64,000 nucleotides of DNA from Acanthococcus lagerstroemiae (lineage: Eukaryota; Arthropoda; Insecta; Hemiptera; Eriococcidae): positions 62,117,211-62,181,210 of the forward strand of contig CM063113.1 in the NCBI GenBank assembly GCA_031841125.1, read 5' to 3'. The notes beneath the pieces were generated by a model. The model made no database searches and had not been told where the DNA came from. It saw nothing but the letters and a program-made list of their open reading frames with translations. Every line of letters begins with the position of its first letter. The stretch's first letter is position 1. The translations under genes and the position numbers were made by a program. Positions 1 through 10,870 of the stretch are shown piece by piece.

Positions 1-2069
1 CCGCTTGAGGATCCTTGGAATAATTTTTAGAGTCTTCGTTTTTGACTCGCTTCTTTAGAAATCTGTACGTACATATCTCCTTAATTTTTCTATCAGATGT
101 GCGGGTTGCTCTTTTGTTTTTGTGTAGCTCTCCTCAGATTCTGCTAGAAGACTCGACATACTTTTGCCTGGGCTGCCAAGCACTCACGTTATTTGTTTTC
201 CTGTTTGTATTCACTCGGTAATAATGATACTCGAACCATCATGAACGCATTGTGAATAACAGGTTCCAGTGAAATTAAATGCGTACATATTTGCAATTAC
301 GAATGAGCTACTAGCACGTAGATATTTAGGTGATATTATAATCGTATAGGGCGTTGAAGAATAATTGAAATGCGGTCAAACAGCGAACAAATGCACAGTT
401 AGGACGAAAATCTACGTACACACCGACCCTTCTCGTTCCGTATCCACCAACCTCATGTCCTCATCGTTCCTTGGCCAAGCTGCTTGAGTTAGCCCTGATA
501 CAGGCGTCGTAGCAAGGGTAATAAAAATCCGAGTACGATTATTCAAGCTGGGACGAAAAACAAACCGGCGAATTATAATTTTGTTCGCGAAAGAGCGAAA
601 AAGAACAAATTTTCGTCAGGAAGTATTTTTGTACCCTCGTATATTTCAAACGCATGCGGTCGACCATGTGCGGCAAAAAGGGGCGAGATCGGGCGAGCTT
701 TTTCGAATTTTCGGACCCCATTCTAAACAACGCGCTCGCTCGGTCGTCGGTGATTCCCGCGAGAATATTCTTATCTGCCGATAAGTTCGTGTCTTTTGTA
801 CAAATGTATTATTGCCTTTTTCAGTCCTCGTTACAGATCCTTTTCACCCACTCCCCGTCGCCCTTTTTTTCGTGGCGTGTACTCGAATAATTATTACGTT
901 CCGTGTCGCCGAGCTTTCGAGCTTTTGCTCTCGCGCGTCTCCGTAGCGAGGCCCACCAGCCGTCGTTCTTCTCGCCGAGCGCAAATCAAATTTATTCGAC
1001 GAGCTCGCAACTAGCTCCGCGCTTTTTGCTCGTCGTCCCCCTCGCTCTTCACACACACACACACAAAAACTGCGAGTACGGGCACGTACGGACGAAATAT
1101 ACGTCGAATCTCGCCGCCGAATATGTAGCGAATTACGAATGTAAAGAATTTGAGTGATATACATGAGCAAAATTTATTAGAAAAACAGATACCGAAAAGC
1201 TTTTCACACACGGCCTCTATTGCGACTTGAGCCAGACTGACAAGAGGAAAACTCGTAAAGCATAATTTGGCCCGGCACTCCATACATGTATGTCATATAC
1301 GTACCATACTGTGTTCTCGTACATGTGTGTTATGTAGACTACTCACATATTTATTTAACCAACGCCGAAACAGAAACCTACTTCATCGAAATGGCTGGGT
1401 ACCAGGTTCCAATTTTGAAATTTTACTGAGTACGTTTAGTCTCGCCCAGTATACGCTGAAAAAAGAACGTTTGCTTGAATAGAACATATTGAAAATACTC
1501 TGTAAATATAATCCTCGTGAATATCGAAACCTATACGTAATGTGTATTTGTAAAAAAAATTCTTCACGAAGAGTTCGTATCTTGTTTTCATAACTGGTAT
1601 ATGAACCACCCTCTAGAACCGTTTACCGTTTATGTTTGCATTTCCAATGTACTCGGGTTCAGAAATGACTCTGTTATCCATTTCCCGCAACCAAACAGAA
1701 TTTGGTAGATCCTAATACGTTTTTTCCCTGCTCATTTCTATTTTAACTATTCTTGATTATTTTTCCTAATTTTGAGTCTCCTATCAAGGTGCTCTCGATT
1801 AATCGCTGTTTTTCGTTTGGTTTGAGTCGTAAATACATATATAGCTGCAGACATACAAGCCGGTCTGCATTTTCCTGGTCATTAGCGGCAGTTTGTTATC
1901 AACGTGCGCTCGTATGAATCCGAGACAGAATAAGGCGCCGAGAAAGTTTTGAACCTTTCTTTCTAGCAACTCTTTAAAGACTCATGTAGACGTTAGCTTT
2001 CTAATGCTGAAAAATTTAGTCGATACTTCTCGAATTCATTTCTAGTTTTAGAATTAGTGATTTGAATTA
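1..2069. other. No gene seen
   Basis: A CpG-rich stretch at about 850-1160 includes a short (CA)n at 1051-1065 and could be regulatory. The short frames in it (up to 108 codons) overlap on both strands without any family motif. Confidence 0.6.
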
Positions 2070-2452
2070 CACTACACAATTTGAGATTTTGTAAAAAAAC
2101 AATGATATGAGAACGTATGATTCTAGTTATAAGTATTTTCAACGAAGAACTTAATGCCGATGTTAATTTTTGGATTATAGTTAATTTTTTTCCTTATCTT
2201 CTATCTTGAATGCATTAAGATGATACCACTGATCAAACAACTATGCGCATTCACTATTATTATCAGTTTCAGTGTAGCTATTCGTGGACGACAAAAAGGA
2301 AGAAAACGAGAAAATTTTGATAAAATTTTAATTTTGAATATGGAAAACGAGAGGTTCTCGGGAAAAATGGTTAACGCTATCGTGTTCAGCATTCAAAGTA
2401 TTGCTAAAATCATATAATCTTGTCCCATTGTTTTTTATGCTGTTGTGTAGTG
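2070..2452. mobile_element. MITE with CACTA-type ends, copy 1 (uninterrupted)
   Basis: The 383-bp element has inverted ends CACTACACAA...TTGTGTAGTG and direct TTA flanks at 2067-2069 and 2453-2455. It aligns along its whole length with 28680-29654 once a 578-bp insert and its duplicated TA are removed from that copy. CACTA ends with a 3-bp duplication are the signature of the EnSpm/CACTA superfamily. A PIF/Harbinger origin (TWA duplication) is the alternative. No transposase is encoded. Open frames on the minus strand are shared by both copies simply because the DNA is similar. Confidence 0.75.
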
Positions 2453-2455
2453 TTA

Positions 2456-3129
2456 TGGGTAGGTAAGAAAATATTGTTTGTGCCAGTTCGGTGCAAGCCG
2501 ATGAAAAGATTCAAAATGGATTTTGGAACAGACGTACTGGAACGTAAGTTGGGTTCCAGATCTGATACTCAATAACAACTTAAAACGCGGTATTTTCACT
2601 AACTTATGGAAACAAGGCACTAACAAGCAAAATTTGTTCTTTAGAATTACTTACTTTAATACGTAAAAGATTACCAGATCATAGTTTGTGGAAGAAGTCG
2701 GAAAAATTCGACGACCGTACAAAATTCGATTACTTTGTTCATAACAGTGACGAATTGACCGATTTAGGAAGTAATTCTGGAAGGGCCAAATACAAAATGT
2801 GTTAAAATTTTATAGTTTGTTCCCCCCGTTTCCCTTCTCGAGTACTTTTGCAATTTTTTTGATTTTACGATGGTGACTTACTGATTAAATAATTGAGGAA
2901 TACTTGGAGTTTGAAACGATTCGTCCCGCTGACATATTTTTTCTTATGACTTTGAAAATATACTTTATAGCGTATTTTCAATTTTTCTCAATTCACTTGA
3001 TTATCGACTGGGCGATAGTTTTCAGAGAATTCTTTACGTTCACGCTCGTCACAGTACCATCTGATTTTCTCCCAAAAAAGGAGGAGGAACAGTCCTTAAA
3101 CCAAGTCAAACTCTTCTATCCTCTATGTT
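2456..3129. other. No gene seen
   Basis: AT-rich sequence. One 75-codon frame (2904-3131) has no recognisable motif. Confidence 0.6.
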
Positions 3130-3860
3130 AACGTAAAAATCTCTCGATTCTTCTAGACTTATTTAAAACTTTTTGAAGCTTTTTCAAACTTGTTTATGAC
3201 TCGCTGAGACTGTTCTAGATTTGAATATGAATCTTTAAAATATAATTTAAATTTTTTAGAAGCTCAAAACTTTTTCATACTCTTAAGACTCCGTAAAACT
3301 TAACTGGTCCAAATTGGTTAAAGACTCAATAAAGCTCTCGTCTCGGACTCACTAGCTGCTTGAAATTCGCATTAGAGAGATTTCTTGCGATTCTTTCAGA
3401 CTTTGTAGGACTCTTCAAAATTTGATGAAGGCTTGTGAAGATTCTTTCGCACTTGTTTAAGACAAGTAAAAATGCTCTCTAATGTTTTTTCAAACTACTT
3501 AAGATTGGCCAAGATTGTTTAAATCTCATTGTAATATGACCTTACCTAACAGGATATCTGGCTTTCTCCCAGAAGACCCGGCTCTTCCAGATTTGATTAT
3601 GATGGCTCTTTAGAACTTGATCGATACTTGTTGAGACTCCCTAAGACTAATTAAGACTTTTAAATACTCGTTTAACACGTTTGTAGATTTGTTTACCACT
3701 CTGTAAGACTCTTCTATTCTTGATTTAAATTCCATTTGACTCTTAAAGATTCGTTTTGCGACTTTTGAGACACTTTCTTACTTGTTTAGGATTCTTTGAG
3801 TCTCTTTCAGACTCTGGCAAACTTGTTTGAGACCCAGTAAGACTGCTATGTTCAAAGTGT
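3130..3860 (+). repeat. Degenerate field of AGACTC / CTTGTTTAAGAC motifs
   Basis: Over about 730 bp, words such as AGACTCTT, TTTCAGACTCT, AAACTTGTTTGAGAC and TTAAGACT recur every 12-30 bases without a clean period. No coding frame survives. A milder version begins the window (TTTAGAGTCTTCG at 25-40). Confidence 0.55.
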
Positions 3861-6800
3861 TTTCAAGTTTAGTATCTCTCTCGGAGGGACATTTGCCCGC
3901 TTTGCCTCCGCCGTCTCGCATGTGTATCCGCCTAGTTTACGACTTCAACTCGGGAATTACAGAAGTTATTATTTCATGGTTTTGGAAGTAGACTCGAACC
4001 TTTATTTGTTCCCAGCAAAGAAGTAAAAAGGACCGAAATGAAATCACCGGTTGTATCTGTCTCATTATTGACAGTCGAAACACTGAGATTAATATAGATA
4101 AGCTATCGAAATACAAGGACCACAGATTAACAAATATCTTTAATACTTCTTCAAGAAGGCACGAGTGAGTTCTTGTACCGCCGACGGGCGGTATTCAAAT
4201 CTTTCGGCATTTTGTAATCTCAAAATGATACAGATCCGGATTTACGACTCTATATTTTACTGCAGTTTTTCACGATTTCGGTTTTAAACCCTTCTCGAAG
4301 GATAATAAATTTTTGATTTTCTGCCCGATCTCGCTGGAAGAGTCGGGCGAGATATATTATGTAGATAGCACGTCGAATCCGAACCTTTTGTAGTTCGTTC
4401 TTAGTTTAAGGTCGAAGTCGCTTTGGCATGGCTGTAAGCCTACGAAAACGAAAAGATGGCGGAGTGACCCATTAACGAGCACATTCTAAACTTTTTCTAA
4501 TCAGTTCATTAGGGGAAAAAAATCCGTCTTTCCAAAACTTGCAGTACATTTTTCCAGAGGTTTCTCTCCCTTCCCCTTCTATCATACTCTATGTGTCTCT
4601 GCTCGTAGCATGTCGAACGGAACGAAATAACGAAATGGTTGTACTTTTTTTTTAAGTTAATTTCTGCAAGCGAGAAAATTATACGTCTCACCAAAAAAAA
4701 AAACGGTTTAGTGGCGGGACGGTGTTGCGTGAAGAGCAAAGGGTAAACAACATAGTCGAGCATTTTGGACGCAGTTTTATCGTGTCGAATCCAATTTGTT
4801 TTATTGCAGACGAGGTGGTATCGTAGCGTATAATAATAAGTATACCGCGTATACTTCTTGCATTTAGTTTCAACGAAAGAGCAGTGCAAGGGTCAAATAC
4901 GTACGTACACATTCATAAATACGTTACGGTGTGTGTGTATTCGAGAAGAAACAAAAAAGCATACAGCGGGGGTGGCGGTGGGAACACGAGTAACGTGAAT
5001 TTATTCGTTAGCGGCGAAAAACGCCGAGCTGCTTATCTTAATTAAGATTTATTTGTGTTCACGCGACCTCGACTAGTCGTTACAAATACGTTAATTTCGC
5101 GCTCGCACACTTCCCTCGTATCGATAAGAAATTAAAATTGAATTGTTTATTGGCTGCGAAACACGAAATAGAAATAATGTAATTAATTAACGGATTATTA
5201 TTTGAGATTAAACGTCGCTTCGAACGTGGTTTTACTCGAACCTTATTTTCGCTTTAGTTTTTTCGCCAACTGCGACGCGGTAACGTGAAACAGATGCCGA
5301 CTTGTGCGAAGGTATAGGAAAGGCGCCAGCGAATATGCGATTTATTCGTATTGTTTCATCATCCGGACCGATACTTCTTATTTAGACTCGGAGGAACTCT
5401 ACTGGTAGATATCGATGCGATTTTTTCTGATCGGTCGAGTGAGATTACGAATTTTCAATATTGCCAATCATCGAGTCGTAATTTTCCTAATACCCAGTTG
5501 ACTCCTTATACTTGCAAGTTTGCTCGATGAGTTTCTTCGAACTGATGAGGATTTTCTACGTGGAATTACCCGCGGAGAAAATTGAGCATTTATTTTCTAA
5601 GGGTTCGTCATTCAAATAAATTTTATTGCACGCGAATTTGCTTTTTCTGCCTTCGACTAGCCATCATTTTGTCTTTAAACCTGCGTGGAAGACAGCGCGC
5701 CTAATCACTTTCTTTTACATCTGCGAAAGTGAAGTAAACCTGTGTAACTAGAGCTAATACCCCCCCCCCCCATTCCCACGAGTAGGTCTGTTTTTGTTTT
5801 TTTTTAAGAATGTCTTATATTATTTGAAAATTTTCTTAGAAGTGCGTTGCTTAAAGGATATTAACTTGAATTCCGTTTCCATTTTCACCGCTTCCATTCG
5901 GACTATATTAAACGAATAAGGGAAAAAGGTTCCACCTTATTTCTGCCTCCCGCGAGAATGAAACTTCGCCAGGCCTTTCGTAATTAGTATTTAACGCGCT
6001 ATATTTCCGGCGTTGACGCTGAAACTGCCACTGCCAGCGACACCCGCACATAATACGCGCGCGTATATAAACTACGAGCGTCGAAAGTGCTATCTATTTA
6101 TTTAATTATCCCGCGAAATTCGACTTCAAAAGAGTTTTAATTATTCATGGTGGAGGCAGAAATATCTATACGTGTATTTCGTGAAACTGAAACGATACGC
6201 GTGTTTTCGGCTTCCATATATCAAAAGCGAATTCGTAATGTTCAACTCGACCGCCATGTAGAGTCGAGAATTTCTGCTCACTGTATGTGATGCAAGGTTG
6301 CACACACGCTTTGCAAAATAAACAGGGACTGGGACCACATATTTGGCCGGGTCCAAAATGATAATGGCTGGCATTATCACGACGGAAGCTCACAATTACC
6401 TGGGCTTATATATAATTTCTGGAGTTCACAACTAGCTGAAATCAATCACAGTCATCAAGGTGCGCAGTTACTATCATTGTCAGGGTCCGTATAGCTAATA
6501 TTGTTACCATACTGGGGTTCAACATTTTCGAAGTTCGCGTTTTCAGATTTTTATGTACGACGACCCGGCTCTGCCATTCAGCTTGTTAACGAAAGCTTCT
6601 TTTCAAAAAGGAGGAGATAGGGATGTAAATTTTGTCAAGTGTATCAGTCGCTAAATTATGAAGATTTAAAAGCAGAAAAAAGAGCAATCTGAGACTCCAT
6701 TCTGCTAGTTTACTTCTTAACTAGCGACTCGTGAAATTTGATGGTATCGCAATAGACACACTGAGCTCGGATCGAGTGCGAGCAAGCGAAATAAAAAGCG

Positions 6801-7263
6801 AAATCGCGAGGTGTGTACTTAGTACCGATGGTGTAACAGAACAGAAAGAATAAATTAATACAAAATACGAATGTAGTATAGTTATAAGTTACTCCCTGTC
6901 CCTCGAGAATTGACGGATGAAGGGGGAAAATATGGAGGAGAGAGGAGCAAATTTGTCGAAGAATAACAGGAAGTAGTCAGGCAGGACAATAATTATGAAC
7001 AATACTTACATCTTAAGGGGAGGAAGCCGCTGCCACTTACTTTGTGGGGGAGAGGGCAATTTAAGGTTGAATCCGTCTAATTATAAAACTTTGAATTTGA
7101 TTAGTCGTCATTTTTCAAAGGAATTTCATAAACTGCAAAAAGTTTGGAATCGACAAGCAAAAAAATAGTCCTCGTTGCAAATGAGCGAGAGAGTCTTACT
7201 AATTTTGTTCCCTGTGTTTACTCATGTACCTGACTAATTTTTTTTTATTTTTTTATTTTTTAG
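3861..7263. other. Presumed intron before the first visible exon
   Basis: No Ig1-type exon was found. A 13-base C run lies at 5761-5773. A TATATAAA-like word at 6062-6069 in a CG-rich setting is too weak to call a promoter. Confidence 0.55.
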
Positions 7264-7374
7264 TGCCACCAGAGAAACCCATCATTCTCGATCGGTACGG
7301 TCAGCCTCTGAACACGAGCATAGGTCCACACAACGAAGGCGATGATGTGATTCTCTCCTGTAGGGTTATTGGTG
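7264..7374 (+). CDS. Sidestep-family exon: first half of Ig domain 2
   Basis: The acceptor is TTTTTTAG at 7256-7263, with a T-rich tract before it, and the donor is GTAAGT at 7375-7380. The exon enters with two bases of a split codon and leaves with one. It encodes 36 whole codons starting PPEKPIILDRYGQPL, the typical Ig1-Ig2 linker of Side proteins. These are followed by EGDDVILSCRVIG, which holds the first conserved cysteine of Ig2. An N-glycosylation sequon (NTS) is present. The final split codon reads GGT (Gly) when joined to the exon at 39053, giving CRVIGGNPEPKVRW across the junction. The preceding exon should carry the end of Ig1 (CRVDF-type motif). I found no such exon between 1 and 7263. 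Confidence 0.9.
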
Positions 7375-8017
7375 GTAAGTACTAAACAGCTCAATCTTGA
7401 ATGTACTTCTGATAAGAAACCCTCGTATTACCAATCAGAACCATAGTTCACTGTTTTCAGTCGTGGGTAATAAACTACTCGAGCAAGGCTATTTCTTGTG
7501 TAAACCTCATGATGTCATTGGGATGATATTCTATATTTTCCGACTCGTTTTGTAGCAAAGTAGAAGAAATTTATGGTTGTTTTTAACTTATTTTTATTGC
7601 TTTCAACTCGCGATTTATCGAATAATGTACATGATGACGTACCTTCCTGTTAGAAATTTTGAAGTTGGTGAGCCCACGTAGACCTTCTTTATTGAAGAGG
7701 GAAATCTTTTGAGCCGCAAAAGAAGTAGATCTAATTATTATAAAGTTCTACTCGGTCTCATATTTCACTCCAATTTTTTGTATGCGAAAAAAAATGATGG
7801 TAATTTTCAATACCAAATCAACCATACTAAATTATGTCAAATGAACTCGATAATGTCAAATCTGCGCAGGCTGCAGTGTAGTTTTAATTGTCCACTGTCG
7901 GTTATGTCTCAAAGATTGACGTACAGATTCATGATAAAGGTGTCGTAAGGTCAGAGAGCCTCTCGGTTTTTTTCTGGTTGGTGTAGTAGATTGACGTTGA
8001 CCAGAAGAGTTCACAAC

Positions 8018-8345
8018 GTGAGCTCGAGGGGCTGATTGGTAGCAAGCCCCTAGTTAGAGATTCTCGGCCTGACAAATGACTCGGCCGAGTCAGATTAATT
8101 TGAATAGATTTATTAACACTTTCGACAGTACTTTGACATTACGTTATTGAACGGTTACAGCGGTTAGCCACTAGGCTTCTTGAGAACATGCGACACGACA
8201 TAAGATCAACTATACGTTAATTTTTGAAGTCCCAGATCTGGATGCGGGAGACGTGAACGATGTCTCCACTCAACATTTTGAAGAGAGCAAGACTGAAAGA
8301 AGACCGAGATTTCGGTCCGTGTAATGAGTTTATGAAGTCCGAGCC
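8018..8345 (+). repeat. Dispersed repeat family X, copy 1
   Basis: This copy aligns with 63673-64000 over its length, with scattered substitutions and small gaps. Shared words include GGGGCTGATTGGTA, AATAGATTTATTAACACTTT, ACGTTATTGAACGGTTACA and AAGTCCCAGATCTGG. It has no coding potential. It may continue to the right of 8345, since the other copy is cut by the window edge. An LTR or a DNA-transposon end are both possible. Confidence 0.8.
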
Positions 8346-9957
8346 TCGTACCTTCGAGCTCGGCCTACTTAAGAAGGGGTTCTCCTAGTTGAGACGACTT
8401 TTGAGTGTGATGAGCTCGTGTGCGATGACCTGGAGGGTTCTAATGATAGATCGTCGGGGAGTAGAGATGACGTATGAGTACGGCTGTCGAATTTAGAAAT
8501 TTACGAATTGGTTGTCGTGTATTTTTCGTAGTGATGGAATAACCAGTAGTTTTTGGGATGAGAAAGGCGTAATGTTCGTAATTGGCGTAAAGGATGACGG
8601 TAGGAGATGATGACGGTATTCTCGCACGTCGTCTGCATACTGCGTTTATACGAGCGCATGTGGACGAGTCATCGGCACCAGAAATATGATCGACGGAACT
8701 TTTAGGTGTCTGTGCGACTGATAGTTCTAGGTGCAGGTGCAGTATCGTTAATTCGAAATCATTCTTCGTTTAAACGAAAGTGGTCAGACAGACGACTATA
8801 TGACGTCAGTCGGATGGCGTGAGAGAAAGAAGCCTTGGGAATTCACAAAGGTAAATTTCGCTTCAACAAAAGGTTATTCATAATAACGAATAGGAATACA
8901 GATTTCTTCGAAGACTAATAAACAGCCATTCGTGTGCCGACACTGGTCGATGGCAGCTAGATTTTGAAAGAACTGCGCTAGGTGCGCATAAGGAATATCT
9001 TATCCGAAACGATGCGACTGTTTTTTGAAATCGGGAGAGAGAAAAGCTAATTTTATCCACTGAGGACAAAAAAAAAAATCAACTTTTTTTAGATTTTCTC
9101 AACTATCAATCAAAGGTCGATTTTAACTAAATTTACATAGCTCTGGAATTTATATGAGAGAGCCTTACATCATCCCCTTTGGTACATTTCTGCATAGGAA
9201 TAATTTGGATAAGGACGGTGTTACAATAAGTGAAAAATTTGTACATCAAGCGAAAATGTGGCTCCAAAAGTGAAGTAGAAAGTGATGTCTTGATATGAGA
9301 ATAGCATATCCGTTAGGAAGATTGGTAAAGGGAACGCAAAACTTTGAGTTTTATATAAGAAAGAGACTATTTTTTTTCTCATTTTCATTTGGTTTCTCTG
9401 AAAGATTGCCTTTCCCTTCGTTTTGTGTATTGGGGGGGGGGGGGGTTCCTCCGGTAGTCCTGTTCCTAAGCCTCACTCAAGTTCATATCGAAACAGTACA
9501 AAATACGTTTTTCTTAATTCATTTTACTTTTATTTTACAACTATCGGTACGTAAATTGCTGCCTTTCTGTATTCCTGCTAGTCGGATGATGGGATGACGT
9601 TTAAATTTATTACGAGTTGATGATACTAATTGTAAAAAGTGCTAATATGTTTTCTGCTTTATATCTTAGACGGAAAGAGAATTCATAGATGGTGTACGGC
9701 ATGATGTTCGTTTTGTATGAAAAATGTCTTTATAGTTGCTAATTTATTTAGAAGCAGGCTAGCAAAAAGAATACATACTTCTCGAATAGTTCACGTACTC
9801 GAATAGAGCGAAATTGTTACTCTTTGCTTCATAAATTATGTCGTCATTCTAAGACTAAGAAATCTGTGTTGGAGGACACCGGCCTCGCTGGAACGACGGA
9901 GTAGCACAGTGAGGCGTACCTTCGTCGACGATACTCAATCGGGAAATCTTCCGAAAA

Positions 9958-10048
9958 GACCGCTCTGTATTTACGGCAAATCGGATATGCAATTTTGTAA
10001 ACAGGCCGCTGTGTATTCACGGGACATCGGATATGCAATTTTATTGAC
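9958..10048 (+). repeat. Two-unit tandem repeat (about 45 bp) with a distant relative
   Basis: Two units contain CTGTATTTACGGCAAATCGG or GTGTATTCACGGGACATCGG, each followed by ATATGCAATTTT. A diverged pair lies at 57787-57900 (GTATGCAATTTTATTAACA, TTATGCAATTATATTAACA). Confidence 0.55.
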
Positions 10049-10814
10049 ACTCCTGACGAGAATTCGTTTTAACTGAAAACCTTCGTGTCACGTTAGTATT
10101 TCGTGGATTTAGATGAATTTGATTCTCAACTCCATGCTCCGTAATGAAAAATAAAGCTGGGTGGGTCGCCTACCTATAACGATGAATAATATTTCCGTAT
10201 CAACAATTAAATTTAACGTATTAAATAAGTTAATTAAAACGGATATGATTTTATTTAAAATGAAAATTTTAATAATTAATATTAATTTCATCATAAATAT
10301 TGAAAAAGAAGAAACTTGAAATGCTAAAATTACTAAGACAATTCTTTTATCTCAAAACTTAGTCAGATTATAAAGTAGACAAAAAGTCAGACAAGCAGAC
10401 AGATGAAGAAACAATGGGTCAGCTTTTCTGATAAGGTCAGGTATGTAGACAAACAGTGTCCAAATCAGCTGGGTAGATAAACAGGTAGATCAACGGCTGG
10501 GAAGATGATAAACTGGTCAACAAACTTACCTTTCTCACCGGATGTTCGAACCTATTTTGAAATTACATTTCTCCGAGAGATGTAGCTTGCCGAAAAAACT
10601 GTAAAGGCGAATTTTGTTTTATCCGAGCGTATTATTATAAGACTTCATCGCGAGTTTATGCGACCGAAGAATAAGAAGACTCGTCTCGAAGATGTGCTGC
10701 CTGTTAATGAATTGAAAGAGTTACGTGTGTTTGAATCGGTAATCATTATATATCCACATTTCATTAAGTTATTCTGGAAGAAAAGTGTTATTAGAACTGC
10801 GTGACTAACTTTTT

Positions 10815-10870
10815 GGTGAGTGAGTGAGTGAGTGAGTGTGTGTGTGTGTGGGTGGGTGGGTGGGTAGGGG
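10815..10870 (+). repeat. Compound (GTGA)n (GT)n (GGGT)n microsatellite
   Basis: Three related simple repeats follow each other without a gap. Confidence 0.9.

Noticed and set aside
2201..2392. Similar minus-strand open frames in the two CACTA-ended MITEs (2201-2392 and 28814-29014)
   Set aside because: The similarity follows the DNA over the whole element, including non-coding parts, so it is no evidence for a conserved peptide.
6055..6075. TATATAAA in a CG-rich context as a promoter
   Set aside because: No transcript start or downstream exon fits. Such words are common in this composition.
10380..10480. Scattered GACAGACA-like words (also near 11500-11620 and 43190-43250)
   Set aside because: Too diverged and irregular to call a repeat array by eye.
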